A program made the position numbers and the translations under genes. Shown one piece after another: positions 1 through 14,100 of a stretch of DNA of 64,000 nucleotides. Position 1 is the first letter of the stretch. Each line of letters begins with the position of its first letter. Source of the DNA: Diprion similis. Taxonomy: Eukaryota; Arthropoda; Insecta; Hymenoptera; Diprionidae. The notes below the pieces were generated by a model. That model saw only the letters and a program-made list of their open reading frames with translations. It did no database searches and was not told the DNA's origin. The stretch spans positions 11,933,001 to 11,997,000 of the forward strand of contig NC_060114.1 in NCBI RefSeq assembly GCF_021155765.1. The letters are read 5' to 3'.

Positions 1-2399
1 ACAGATTTTGAACTGAATCCACAGACGAGCAAAGTCCGCAAATTAATTAGCGCCCCGACATGTGACCCCTTTGCGTTGAATTGCAGTAATTAGTTGGTTA
101 CAGTTACTCGCTTCTCACGAGGAAACAATCTTCTTCGTATATTGGTTATAATTTCAGTACCGAGCTCTTTGAGTAGACTTGAAAGTGCACCGCTTACTGC
201 TTCATTTTAATTAGTACTTGATCTTATGCTATTAATAGCAAACTTAAAACCACTTCGAGACTTGTCGAATTCAAGTTTTTAAAAAGCTGCATAGCTCGGT
301 AGGGAGTCAAGTTAACCCAATGCGAGAATATCACAGGAAAATTGAACGTAGTTATCAATTTGTACCAAGAATTTAAAAATCCTTAGGGTAAGCCGTAGAA
401 CAAGTAATTCTCACACCATTCCCGAGCTCCCTCGTGATTCGTGCAGCACCATGGATAAACTACCGGACTTTTTGTCTGCTTTGCGCATCTTTGGCATATG
501 CTGTCGGTCTGTAATTCAAATACATATTTGCATCGGAAATTAGTTTATTATCCAATAGGTCTATTTTCTCAAACTCTAAATTATGCACACTCTTCACATA
601 CCTCTGGAGTGCAGGGTTTTCGACTCGAATCCAAAAATGCGGGTTGTCCAAGCGGGTTTATGTTGTGACCTATGGGCTTCCCGTTTGAATCTCCAAGGAG
701 CAGTAGCGTCAGCAGAAAAACGGTTGTGCAAGTAAACTGTGTGTTTGAATCAAATGAATCAAATTACAAGGCTGATCAATAACCTTTAGAAGCTAGGCTT
801 ACATCAACGTATTCCATCATCTTACATCTTCTGTCACGATAATTTAGGAGAATAGGAATAGCGTCGTTTACTGTGAGCTATTAAAATTCTTTCCTGTGTG
901 TGTTCAGAGCGAAGAATAGACCAGAGCTAATATTGTTTGTTCGCTAGTAGTTTCCACGCTAGGCAAATCTTGTTAATAGACATTTATGACAAATTCTCTT
1001 CATTTCTAGAATCAGTTCTATTACTTATATTGGCTCTTTTGTTCTTGACCCAAGAACCGTTTCATGGACATAGTCCGCAGTCCCTGAGCAGTGGCCTAAA
1101 TTCGCTCGTTACTGAGCTGATACGAGACGATAACATAAACATAATTTTGAACTCTGGATCTAGACTATTCAACTATGCGATTATATCAGTTATCGTTTGA
1201 TAAACCTCCAAAGTTTCTCGTTCGCTGTTCACATGCTCAGAGTTAATACAGATTTCTTGAGTGAAGATGTTTTGTTGTAATTGGTTTGCACTTTCTCAAT
1301 AGCATGTTGCAATGCAATTATGACGATCAATTAATTAAACGTGTCTAAGTATAAAGTAAGAATGAGATTTCGACTTTTTGAATCAGACAATTAAAACGAA
1401 AACTCCGAAATCCAGAATTTCCCATCGAGTGGAAACCTTGGGTCCAATTTGCTTTCGGTTGGTCCTATTCGTACTATTTCGCCTGCGTTCAGTATATAGA
1501 TTATGAAAAAAAATTTTAAAAGTAAAATGCACTTACTCTCAGGGTATTGGAAATCATGACGATATTACACTCTGGCAAGGAGACGATCCAAAGCTTGAAA
1601 GCGCTCGCGTATAACGATATTCTATTACTTATCAGTACTCGGAGACGGATACATATAATAGCAACCCCCTCTACCGCGTCTTAAATAATTAATAAAAACC
1701 AATCACCTATAGAGAAGATCTTCAAAGTGTTAGTAACAAGACTTTGATAATGTAAGCCCATGTCTACAGAGTGTCTACCCTTGGTTAATGTTTTTCTTCT
1801 TTTTTTTTTTTCAAACGTTCTTAGTTAGACGCACGTGCTTATCTTTACATAGAGTTTTGGTCAATGCCAATTACAAATAAAATTCCCAAATTTCATTTGC
1901 AAATGTCATTTACAAGCATGTGTCATAGCACAGATTGCTTCCAAGAAATCGGTTGCAGTCAACGTACTTTTAAAAAAATTCAAAGATTACAGTTATCGAA
2001 GCGAGTCGTTAACACAAATCATTTCCTCTGCACGTGCCTTTTTTACATATATATATATATTTATGTATATATTTTTTTTTCTCACTCGTTTCGTTTGGAT
2101 TTCAAAATATTCTCTTCGGTCATCTTTGTACTTTGTTTTTTATGCCCCCCCCTACCCCTCATTTTCGCCGTCATTCAGAGATGTCTTGTATCTTGCGTAC
2201 CAGCAAAACAAAGTTCACAAATACAGTATTTCTTTCTCGAAGATGAAACGTTCTAAAATTGTAACAAAATTGCAATACTTATTATACTAGGTTATAACAA
2301 GTAAGTAATATTACTGGTAAATGTACATTGTTTTATTTCGGAGTATACATAAAAGAATAATTTATGCAGCCAATAACAACAATAATAATAATAATGAAG

Positions 2400-2431
<32 letters not shown>

Positions 2432-5161
2432 ATTAATAGTTTATAATTAACTCTACATTGCTATACCTACGCAGGTGCGTAGGTAAGTATAACGTAATGC
2501 ACCACACTATTAGTAATACGGAGGATAATTATTACTTGCTAGTGTTTAATAAATCACGTATCGATTATCCTGAGATCTTATATCGTGATACTAGCATACG
2601 TTTATTCAGGGATTTTTTAATTATTTTATTCCAGACCTCGTGCGATTATCAACTCGTATTGCGTGTAATATGCAGATAATATGCACCGGGTAGACGATTA
2701 TAAATAGTTTTACACGTTACTAAACGCGTCCGATTGGTATACAGGTATTATAAACGTTAAGAGGGAATATTCAATGTAGAAAAATAGGGTAGGGTATAGG
2801 TAAGCTAATTGTAAGTTGACTAATCGATTAACATTATTATTATTATTACTTGTTTGTTTGTTTCTTTTTTTATTTTTTCACCTAAACTTTATGCATCATT
2901 TTTCAGAAACAATCGGATTAGGCTAGTTTATAACTATCAAACAACAATCAAGTCCGCACAGTCTGACGTAATATTATTTTCTCATTCAAATGAAAATATA
3001 ATTACGGAGGAAAAGAGTGTAGAATTTAGGTATTGAAAATACAGAGTGAGTTGTTGTAGTTTTTAATCGTTGGTGTTTAAATATTTTTTTAATGTTTCAA
3101 AAAAAAAATAAAAAATTTCTCACCAAATTCTAATTTTATTCAAACTACATAACCGAAACAATTACATCGTAACGACGATATCTTTGGGTATGCTAAATAA
3201 GCCTCTACCAATTCTTTGGGTATATCAAAGACTCTTTTATGATTATTGATATTAGATTTATAATAAAAAATACTAGCCGTACGATAAAGCTGTTGATTTA
3301 TCGTAAAGGCTGTTGGGAGGTTTTCTTTTTATTTTTTTTTTTCTTCTTTTTAATTACTTTTACCTGCTTTTGTGCCCAGAAAACTTATCGTATCAAATTT
3401 GTGGTCGAGTTTCTAATAACTATGGGTTTTTGAGCGAAAAAATTTCTCAACACTTTATCCCATGCATAAGTTTGAAATGCCCTTTCCTCTTGTTAAATAT
3501 ATCTGAGAAGAATTTATCAAAGACGTCGTGTCATTATTCATTAATATCTTTAATAATTCGCGTAAAAGTAGCGAGAGAAAAAAGAAAGAAAAATTATAAT
3601 AAAAATATCAAATAAAAAAAAAATACAAGAAAACAGTTATAAAGGTTGTTTGATTATTGATTATCAACTTATGCGAGGTAGGAAAACAAAGCAGTCTGTC
3701 GGTTAGCGATTTTTATTCCAATATATGACAAAACTAAAATCTTAGGAAATTTTGCCAAGTCTGGAGACTTTCTTAAATCTAAGACTGGCAAGAACCGAAC
3801 CGAAGGGTGCAGGGATTAAACGAAAGCAAATGAAATAATACTGATGTTTAACTTTGTTTCTTTTTTTCTTCAAACACCTTACTGGTCGTGTTACATGTAA
3901 AGTTGTAGGTACGAATTGATGGTTTATGTAAACATTTTGGTTTTGTATAGGTATACTATTAGACGTCTATTACACTATTTGCAAATGTTTTGACGCGTAT
4001 CCAATAAAATCAATTTTAAACTATAGTACTATTTCGGGTCTTCATATCAGACGCTGATTATCTCTGTAAGTATTAAACTCTGAAGGAAATTACACAGATA
4101 CGCAGAAATACTACGTGTACGGATATATCATAATTCATTCAGTCTACGCAGAGTTAATAATTGTGTATGTATGTTTAGTTATTATGGGCTTTAAATCTAA
4201 ATTTCTATTATACATAGTTTACTTTTTTCGGTTTTCGTTTTCTTCATCCCTAGATATATATATATATATTTATTACCTATCGCTATACTAACTACGCATG
4301 ATTATCTTTATAATCATACCTAGAAACATATGTCTATATAAATATGACAAAATGATGTACGTTTCGTACGTATTACATAAACATAAATATCACATTTGAC
4401 GTTGAATAGTTTACAATAATAAATAAATATAATAATTAAAATTTTATGCGGTACGATTTATTGAAATTGATTTGTTTTTTTTCTTTCTTTTTTTATTTTT
4501 CTTTTTTTTCCTCTCTTTCATGTTTATATTTGTCCTCTAACGAGATATAATCTCGTGTTTTACGAACCTTGGATAAATAAATACAAACAAGTCTTGAAAT
4601 ACAAGTGAGAGAAAGGAAACAATCTTTTTAAAATCTGACTTGAATACATAAAAAATGTCTATAAAATGTAACACTTCTGTCTTCATCAATTGTATCTTCA
4701 AAATGTTGACCATCAACATTCGGCTTGTTGTTCGATAAGGTTCAATTAATACTTGTTAAATATCGCCGTCTGAATTATTGAATTCAACTGCGTTTGTCTG
4801 TCATCTTTCATTTTTATAAAACTTGCGAGAGTCTCGGTACAACCAATCGTAAAAACTGACCTCTGTCAACCGATTGAAAAAAAAATTGACAATCAAGATT
4901 TCTGAATCGTCGAGAGAAAACAGTCTTTAAATTAAGACTAATCGCTTGCCGATTGCTCCAATACAGTTTGGATATGCCATTCAAAGCAACGCCGTTGGTT
5001 TGCGTTCACTTTTCTTTTTACTCTTGGTATAGAACGAAAGGGTAATAATGTATTGAAAATATAATAAACAATAAGATCTGTGACTAACGTTGCGATAATA
5101 CATAAATAACAAAGAAGACTAAATATAAGTTTAGTTAGCGTATTTAAATCTTTGTACCTGG
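1..5161. other. 3' flank of Cbl; no gene supported
   Basis: This AT-rich stretch contains no open frame that I can tie to a protein family. It lies downstream of the minus-strand Cbl stop, so part of it is probably Cbl 3' UTR; TTTATT (the complement of AATAAA) occurs near 4455 and again further down. It holds an AAT-type microsatellite at about 2380-2427 and many poly-T and poly-A runs. Two short open frames, at 460-651 (minus) and 937-1200 (plus), are discussed under rejected items. Confidence 0.6.
2380..2427. repeat. (AAT)n microsatellite
   Basis: Interrupted run of AAT/ATA triplets, seen directly. Similar triplet runs occur at about 7210-7244, 7594-7637, 29698-29731 and 46136-46162. Confidence 0.9.
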
Positions 5162-8100
5162 TTAAGAGTTTGACTTGGTGGCAAATTCGTGTAGAATATC
5201 GCGAGCCATTTCTAAATCATTTCTGGTTATTCCGAGTGCTCGTATCACCGCATCTTGCGCAAATCCCAGGGCAGTTAATCTCGATATATGTTCGATGTTT
5301 ACGTTTTCATATGCCGCAGCTTCCGCCTTACCAATCGGCCCTCCGGCCTCGTCTCTTCCTCTCATCAGGGCCGACAGTCTTGCCCTGTTCAATTCTAGAT
5401 TTATATTTTTAACAACATGCTGTCGCGTGCCAGGTATTATTATCGTATTCTCATATTGATGGTTTTGCGTATCGTGCGTATCTTTCAACAACTTTGGAGG
5501 ACGAGGTGCTGACAAGGGCGGAGGGACCGGAGGTACGGACAACGTGTGGCGCCTAGCCTTCTCAGGTAGAGCTGGTGGCGCTCGATACGGACGAGCATGT
5601 GGTCGTATTATTGCCGGAGGTATGGGACTCGGCGAAGAAGCTCGATGCAGCATATCGTATCTCGCTTCTGTGTTTGCTGATGAAAAATAAAACAGAAGAT
5701 GGTTGAAAATAAGATTGATATATATCGAAAAAAAACAAGTAAAAAAAACAAGTAAAAAAAACTCTCATCGATTCGATGATTATGAAATATCTGGCCAATA
5801 TTGAGTAAGAAAATTGGTATAATGTCTCAATATTTGTAATATCTACCTTGATTGTTTTGATGGCTTTCACTGAATGTTACTACGGTGACGAACGGAGGTG
5901 GCGGCGCATTTTCCTTTGGCACTGTTAAGTGGCGGGTGTTTCGTGGTTGACTTATCGGTGTCGGGGATGGCGAGGGTCGCCTGGGTGGTAAAGGAGGACT
6001 GGGAACAGCCCTCCTCGGCGGCAAAGGAGAGCCCATGGAGCTGAAATCGTCCTCGTCGTCAGACTCGTCGTACATCAGACCACAGTTACCGTTGCAAATT
6101 TCCATTATATCCTAAAACAGCGGAACCGGATAAGCGGAACGTTTAGCAAACGCGTTACTTCTTACGAGCGAAAAGTTTCATCAAATCTTGCAGATCAAAG
6201 ATTGAAGAAAGAAAAAAGAAAAGAAAAAAAAAACTGGAAAACTAAGTAATTTCAAATCGTTTGTTTTCTTTTTATACTTGTGTGTTTACAACGAAGCCCG
6301 TTCGAATGTAATTGTCAACCTGAGTTATAAATTGCCGAATTAATTTAGGAAAAATTATTTATAACGCAATTCACTAGGCGATGAGGAAGGGAGAGAGGGA
6401 GAGAAAAATACGTAATTCGAATTAGGCATGAGTTTTGAAATAATAAGTAATTAACTAGCGTGCTACTTTGAACAGGGCAAAAAGAAAAATTATCTTTGAC
6501 TGTGTATTTGTATAAAAAAAATTTGAGAAAATTTGGTGTTTTTTAACCGGGCGATAAACTTTGTAGCATAAGGGATTAAAAAAAAAAAGAAAAAAAAAAT
6601 GAAAAAAATTACATATAAAAAACATACGAATAAGTACATAACTAACATTCAAGCGGCAAGAATATAATGATAATAATAATAATAATGATAAACACCAAAG
6701 CAAAACAGCAAAATAGAAAATATAAGTGCGCTTGATTGCAGTTTCTCTCGATACGATTAATTATTCGTGAAAACTTTACGACCGATACCAAAGAGGCTGA
6801 AAAAAGCTGCTTATCGATATAAAGAACACGTGGGATCAGACTAAATGTCTGTAAACATTTTCCAGACAGTAGAGTGCTATTGCAAATGTCACATGAATGA
6901 AATTTACTTGCGCAAGGTTTTTCGTGAGCAAAAACATTCTTGAAGACAAATTTTAATTATGAATTTTTGTATTGTCTTGTACAACACTATGATGCAACAA
7001 TACTGCGATCGATGTGAGTTCCGATATACAATAAGTCCATTGAAAGACAAGCTACAAGCTAGGGTCCTTCTAAATGCGATTGACCACTTACCTGATGGAT
7101 TCGATTCAAAATCTTGCTGATCTTTTTTAGTACAATACACGTACATTTTCCAATTAGTTCTTTTCATGCAGCGGGCAGAGCATTTGGACCCAGCGGACAA
7201 CACAGTGTAAAATAATAATAAATAATAAATAATAATAATAATAAGAACGGTTTTCCTGGTTTGAAAAAGAAAAAGGAAAAAAAAAAAAAAAAACGTCAAT
7301 AAAAAATAAGACAAAAGAAAAGCATGCAGGGTTTTTCAAAAGATCAATTACTGCAGAATATATGTCGCTTTAGATCCATTGCCGGTAATTATAATTGACG
7401 ATGACAAGATTGATCAAGAAAAGCAAACACTTGTACAATTTTTCGGGAATATACACTGCAGTACACATACATAGAAGTGTATATAAATAAATCAACATCA
7501 TTTTGCAAAACCAGAATTGGAGTTTGCATTCAAGTACAGCACAAGATTAAACTCAATTCGTTATCATTAATAGTGAAAGTAATATTGATAATGATACTAC
7601 TACTACTACTAATAATAATAATAATAATAATAATAATTTTATTTAAAAATTCTTTGAAGATACCTAATATTTTACAATAATTATTCGGTTGAAAGATTCA
7701 CAGGGGGAAAAAAAAAAGTGAAAAAATAAAAATAAAATTAAAGATCTAGGGAGACACAGAAAGAAAAAAAAAAGAAAAAAAAATTGGGTAGGTACATTAG
7801 AATAATCGTCACTAAATTTATTCGTACTCGGCAAATATGCTGTAATAGTAATCAATGGTGGTTTATTATAAATTGTAATGGCAAGGAGGATAGATTTTTG
7901 TACCTGAATCATAAATTATAGCGATACATACACTTGTACGTTTATTGTACAAATAAACTTACGTCAAGCTAGCAGAAAGCGTAATTATATTGAAAAGCTC
8001 TTTTCGTTGCAATGAGAAGAGTGAAAACAAGAAAAAAAATTTTTTTTAAAAATTTAAAAAAAAAATTGATTTTCTTGCAAAGCCTTAAAATTGTTGTACA

Positions 8101-11100
8101 TGCACAGGCATATATTCGAAGTGTTAAAAGATTTCCCATCGAAACCTCTGTTCGACTTAGTAGTTTTGCTTAGTAGTTTTCGTTATTTTTAGTTTTTCCA
8201 CTACGGTATTCATTCGGCTTTAGAAAATCCCCGCTTTTTGCGTTTAAGTATAATTTATTCGAATCATTTAAAATCGCGATTAACGTATACACGTTAATTA
8301 ATTAAATGTACGATACACGACATCTCTTGTGCCCATAGTTATTTGTACAATAAATCAAAGTCAGACGCCGGCTATTGTACCGATTTTACGTATTTGCCAA
8401 GTAGTTGTGAAATTGTACCTACGAAGTAAGAGACAATTAAATACTAACAACGTCTCTGAAAAGCCTAGATTTTAATAATACTTATATTTCATAATTCATA
8501 ATAAGTTATATACGTATATTTATATTTATATATAATATAATTATCTATATTATATTCCTAAGGGATTCTGATATATTTCATTGTTTCATTTTTATTTTTG
8601 CGTTTCGGTTCTTAATTTTTTTTTTTTTTTTATCCTTTTTTTTTTTATTATATTTTTTTACGTCCAGTGAGCAATAATCGTTGATCTTCGATGCAACGAA
8701 ATATTGATTAGTCATCAGACTGTTGATGTTAATTGGATCGTAATCTAATAATGATCGGTTAAATATGTAGAAATATAATCGAAACGACTTTTAATCTCTG
8801 TGTGTACACTAACGCGAAATATCGAATTTTGTATTTGCATAAAATCTTGAATCGAAAATATTGACACACTTCAATGTAAATATAGAGTTACAAATACTCA
8901 AGATAATCTTTTTTTTTTCGTTCTTTCGTTCTCTTGACTTTTTTCTTTGTAATGTAATGTAATTATAAACTTGCTGAGACAAAAAAATAGCAAGACAGTT
9001 ATAATAATCATGATATTATTTTTAACAAAAATAATAATCATAATACACAGTTATTCAAATTGTCGAGTACATTAATTAAAAAAGAAAATCGAAATGATCA
9101 GTGCGCATATCAGTATAAAGAAGCCAATGAGAGGATAGTTTTTGGGATGCATTGAGACGGATTCCACCTTGGATAAAATTGGAAAAAGAAAAAAAAAAAC
9201 AATAAAATATCTGTCAGTTTGCTACCTTGAAATATTTGTGTTACGACATGGTGAAAGAATTTGTCGATAAAACCGAAGAAGTTTGCTATTCGATGCTTTT
9301 GATTCGTAACTTACTCAAAAATAAAAAAAACGGATGATCAAAATGTCAATATATCGTGAAAAAGATGCGCATGGAGAAATGAAGAAATGAAGCAACGAAG
9401 AAACAGGACGAGAGACAGCAATTGTTTGAATGTAATATTGAGGATAATTTTGTGATAATTTTAGACGAATTATTCACGAGAGATGTGTTTGAACGTGTTT
9501 TGAACGTGATAAATGATTCGAAAAAATATCGAAGAGAAGAAAAAATATTCGGGGACGGTGAAGAAATTAAAAAACATCTCCACATTTCAAAAATGTAATA
9601 ATATAAAATGGATTACAATAGTTGTGAAGTAGTAAATGGTAAAAAAATGTTAAAATTTGAAAAGGTAACAATTGAGACTGAATAAAATTTAATTTATGCA
9701 CCTCTGGCAGAGCAAATAATGATAAAACTCAAATATCTACAGAATTCGAATATAACGACACGGTGTGAAATTTTTTCAATGTCAACATCCGGTCTAAGAT
9801 ATGGAAAAAAAGACCGACTGCGTTGTTGACTGGATTCTCACGGCAGGTATGAACTGTCTTTGAATTTGATTTGGTTAATCCGATATTGAATATCTTGTAA
9901 GTTTGCTGTCATTTCTGAATGAACTTAAAAATTAATGTCATTATTCTTTCCTTATCAAAGATGTTGAAAAATCTCTAGCAATAATTTTTTTCAAATTAAA
10001 TTGCATAAATGATCGCCAAATATTGATAAATCCCAGGTGGACCGCCGTGTTAATGTGATGTAACAATAACAACAACAAGACACGCATACAAATGATATAT
10101 GGTATGATTAAATTAAGTATAAAAATTGCTGTCGATGATTATACGAGCGATGAAGACGAGATAACAAGATCGCAATACGATTCTAAAATGAGTTGTGACA
10201 TAGCTTGTAATTTAGTTTCATAAAGCTTTGCTTTTTTTTTTTAATGTGTGTGTGTGTGTGTGTCTTTTGTTTTCTAGTTTCATTCTTTCATAAAGCGGAA
10301 TAACGCGCTAATTACTTGGGTAGATGCTACTCCTAGTCGGATACCTCGTTGTCTGGGTCAAGATCCCGCGTTGGCGTTGAAGCGTTGCTCGCTGACGCCG
10401 AATGTGCCCCAGGTCGATGAGTTCTTCGTGGATCAAAAGGATCCACGACTATTTGTTCAGTCCCTTTGATTTCTGCTCTACAAAACGGACATCCTTGACC
10501 CTCGGAATCCTGAAATTTTGGTTTTACATTTACATAACTCGTAGAGACAATGAATCGTTTGTCGCTACATTACAGTTTAGCTAAATTTTGTGAAATTTCA
10601 TGCAAGATTTCGCTGGATTTGTCGACATCGTAATAATTTTGTCTTCTATTGATCGATCGTAATACTAAGAAATTGGATTTAGGTACTGCTACCTGCCAGG
10701 CTGTGAGGCACGGAGTGCAGAGGAGATGACCACACGGTTCTATTCTGACATCTTTGTCGTGTTCGGCGCATATTTTACACAGCTGAAACGTGCTACCCAT
10801 TTCACAGTAAAGTTCGTACTGTTCAGCGGTTACTTTTATGTGTTCCTCGGGAGTGGGTTGAACGGCCCACGTTAAATCTGGATTAACGTTTCTTCCGTCC
10901 GGATACAAATAACTGGAAACAAAACAATCGTGTTATTTAGAGGTGACTCAATTCAACAACGTCGTCAAAAATTTAGCTTTCGAGTCTCTAGAAGATACTT
11001 ACAAGCCTTCCCGATAGCCGTCGAGCAATGCTTGAATCAGGCTTTTGTTGTGAGGTATCGTCTGGAGTATGTCACTGTCTGAAGTAACGTAGCCTATGGC

Positions 11101-14100
11101 CCACTGTCCTAGCCTCGTACAACTCAGTCGAAATACGTAACTTCCTGGTTTTGATATACAATACTTTTGCAGTCTTGCTTTGACCTCGTCGTACGTCAGA
11201 AATGCTACGTAGCCAGGGTGCGTTACGGCCAACGTCTGCCAATTTTGTAGCAGCGTTGACCAAGGCTGAAATAATCTGTGGAAGAAACGAAAATTAATGA
11301 TTTCTGAAGAGTAAATAGATTTTACGATGAATTTGCAGTAATTTTGTCACTAAAGAAACAGAGAATGGACTAATTTGAATCGGTGAAAGATGACACTTAC
11401 CTAGTGAAAACATCGAATTCAAAATTCGATATATAGTCGTTACAAGTAAGATCTATGGTAGATTTCAGTGCCATTGCTTGTAGTCCAGAACTGATAGGAT
11501 GAACTTGGTTCAATTCGTGCCTGAATACTTTCCAAGGAACCAGGGTGCTGTAACGAAACATATACATTGATAAGCTGGCTACAGGGTGTAACAAGAAAAC
11601 ATGTTTTACACGAACCTCAAGATATATCAAGTCTGTTACAAGTGTATGGAATGGTCCAATAATTGTTGCACATTTCTTCCAATACCTCGTCTATGAACAA
11701 AATTTATACTACTTCAGGTATTTTCAAAACACATTCTTCGTACCTTTCAACTCACGATTATGTAAAAATTAAAGGGTTGTTCCGGACTTTCCCTTGAAAT
11801 AATTAAAGTAGTCGTAAGTATCATACATGCGCATACATTTTTTTTTACTGTTTAGACATCTAACAAAGGAAATGACATTCATATATACATATGAGGAATT
11901 CCATGCGAACCTGACCAACGTCTGACTCCTATGATCTCTGATTTTGTTTAAACATTTTTCTGCAACTGTCTCAACTGTGAAACCTTGCCGTGAATTGTTT
12001 CAGATTTTTCACTCAACTGCCAATCGTTTACAAATATTTAAAATAATTTTGAATTAAACTTTTTCATCAACTTCATAATGAAACTGGTCTAGAAATGTTC
12101 TAAGTAAAAAATAGAAGTTTTGAGAATTATTTAAGAATTTTCAAACCGTTTAAACAAAGTTTTAGTAGATCAAAAAAAAATTAAAACTGCTAAAATAAAA
12201 TAGAAAAAAAATCGGCCCATCGTGAGCCGGGTCTTAAAATGTTTGGAAAAGAAGATACAGTTTTTGAAAATTTGAAATAGATTCTATTCGTCATCATTCT
12301 GAATATTTATAAACAATCAACCAGTTGAATAAAAAATGTGATTAAAAATTCAGGATACTCTATCAGAGTTCGTAAAATAGCAGAAAACTTTTTGAACAAA
12401 ATCAGAAATCGTAGGGGTCAAACGTTGTTTGAATTCACATGAAATTTCCCATATTATATACATCAGTAAACAGTACATCATAAGAAAATAGAAGAGAATC
12501 GATAGCATATTAATGTCTCGCGAATGTGTGAAATAATGTGCAATGTCACGAACTCGACGCGCGCAAGGAAAGCATAACGGCCGTTTAAATATTTCATTAC
12601 GTTCCCGCAATCGAAGTTCCCGCTCGATAATACCGACGGAAAATAAAGAGAGAAAAAAGGAGTAAGAAAGAGAGAAAGAACGAGCTTTCGACGCCCCAGG
12701 AGGGGGGGGCGACCATGTTCCGCCATGCTTAATGCACAAATAGCCAATGACCACGTCTTATTTGCTTGTAGTGTGCGACGATTTCTGACGAATAGACGTT
12801 ACTTTGTGAGCACAACGTAGAAACACAACACGCAGGCAAGGTTGTGATTATGACGCATTTAGGGCATTCAGGCGGGAGAAAGTCGCGTTACGGCGAGTTG
12901 GTGGATCCATCAAGTGTCGACGAAGCTGCGCCGACCATTCGCTCGTCGTCATCGTTACTCTGCAGTTTCCATCGCGTCTCTAGCGAACGTTGGAAATAGA
13001 CATAGAGGTAGGACTTGCGACGAGAGTAGGAGAGTATAGATACGCTGTATCTGGCTTTGATGTCGCATTTCTAGTTTGACTGTACGACTGGTGACACCTA
13101 GCTGCTTTTCAATTTAACAAGGGAATTAAAGGTGAGTTTTATTTCATCACTTGACGCAAAATAATCGATCAGTCTTTAGACGATAACATACACCAATTAC
13201 GAATCCATGCCGATTTCAGTATTCGACATTTTGCCACTTGATAAGTACTTTGTTTATTTTTCGTTATTTTATTCCCTCTACTTTGGGCTGCTCTATGATC
13301 GTCATTTTTTTATATGTATTTTGTATGTGTATATTTTTAACGTTGAACAAATAAAACTGCTATACCGTGGTTATTTCTTATTGTTACATTGCTATTTGTT
13401 TAATAACAATTCGGTGGAAATTTCGCTCAAATTATGCAATATTCTGCTGCTTGGGAATAAAGTTTTCTCGCGGTTTCGTGTCGCGATTGAATTTCTAAAA
13501 TAGTTTCATTACTTATCGGTTTTAGAAGTTTAAAGAAATCATTTAAGAAGTAAAAGTTCATGACGTTAAGTTAACGAAATATTGAAACCCAAAATTACTA
13601 TTTTATATTTTTTTTTTTCAAGGACTTTAAAGGGGCTGATTATCCAAAGTATGGGTATACATCTGGTTTTTTTATATATGTAGTTTATCAAATTTCAGCC
13701 AAACCTAAAGTTGTATCATTAGGATAATTAAAAAAAAAAAATGCATCGTTACGTTAATGCCGGGAATTACTGAAAATGAATAAACCTTGAAACAAATTTG
13801 AGACGGAATTAACATTGCATCACGGTATATTCATACAAAACAAATTAGCGGAGTTATTTTGTTCCGTAAGAAAGATAAAAGATTATCTGTAAAGCTATTA
13901 TGCAAACTTTGCCCGTCAAACGCATCTCATGTTTGACACAAGTCAAAACTGAAAGAAGAAACAAGGCATAATTGAAATACGCTCCGCGAGATGGCTCAGC
14001 TGAAGCAAATTGAATTCCTTACAAGTCACGTAGTAGACATTGTCGTCGTTATCGCACAGTTTTCGGATATCAGATATCAATTTGTACAAACGCAAAGAAA

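Noticed and set aside
460..651. 63-codon minus-strand open frame near the left edge
   Set aside because: The composition looks somewhat coding and a GTATGT donor-like site lies inside, but no partner exon or family could be found.
937..1200. 87-codon plus-strand open frame with a hydrophobic stretch
   Set aside because: It faintly recalls the start of an ionotropic receptor (signal-like segment, then SLNSLVTELIRD-type sequence), but no following exons were found. It may be a gene relic or chance.
7089..7118. Possible 30-base cassette exon in the Cbl 6.1-10.3 kb intron
   Set aside because: The donor CAG-GTAAGT is good and the length is a multiple of three, but the acceptor has no pyrimidine tract.
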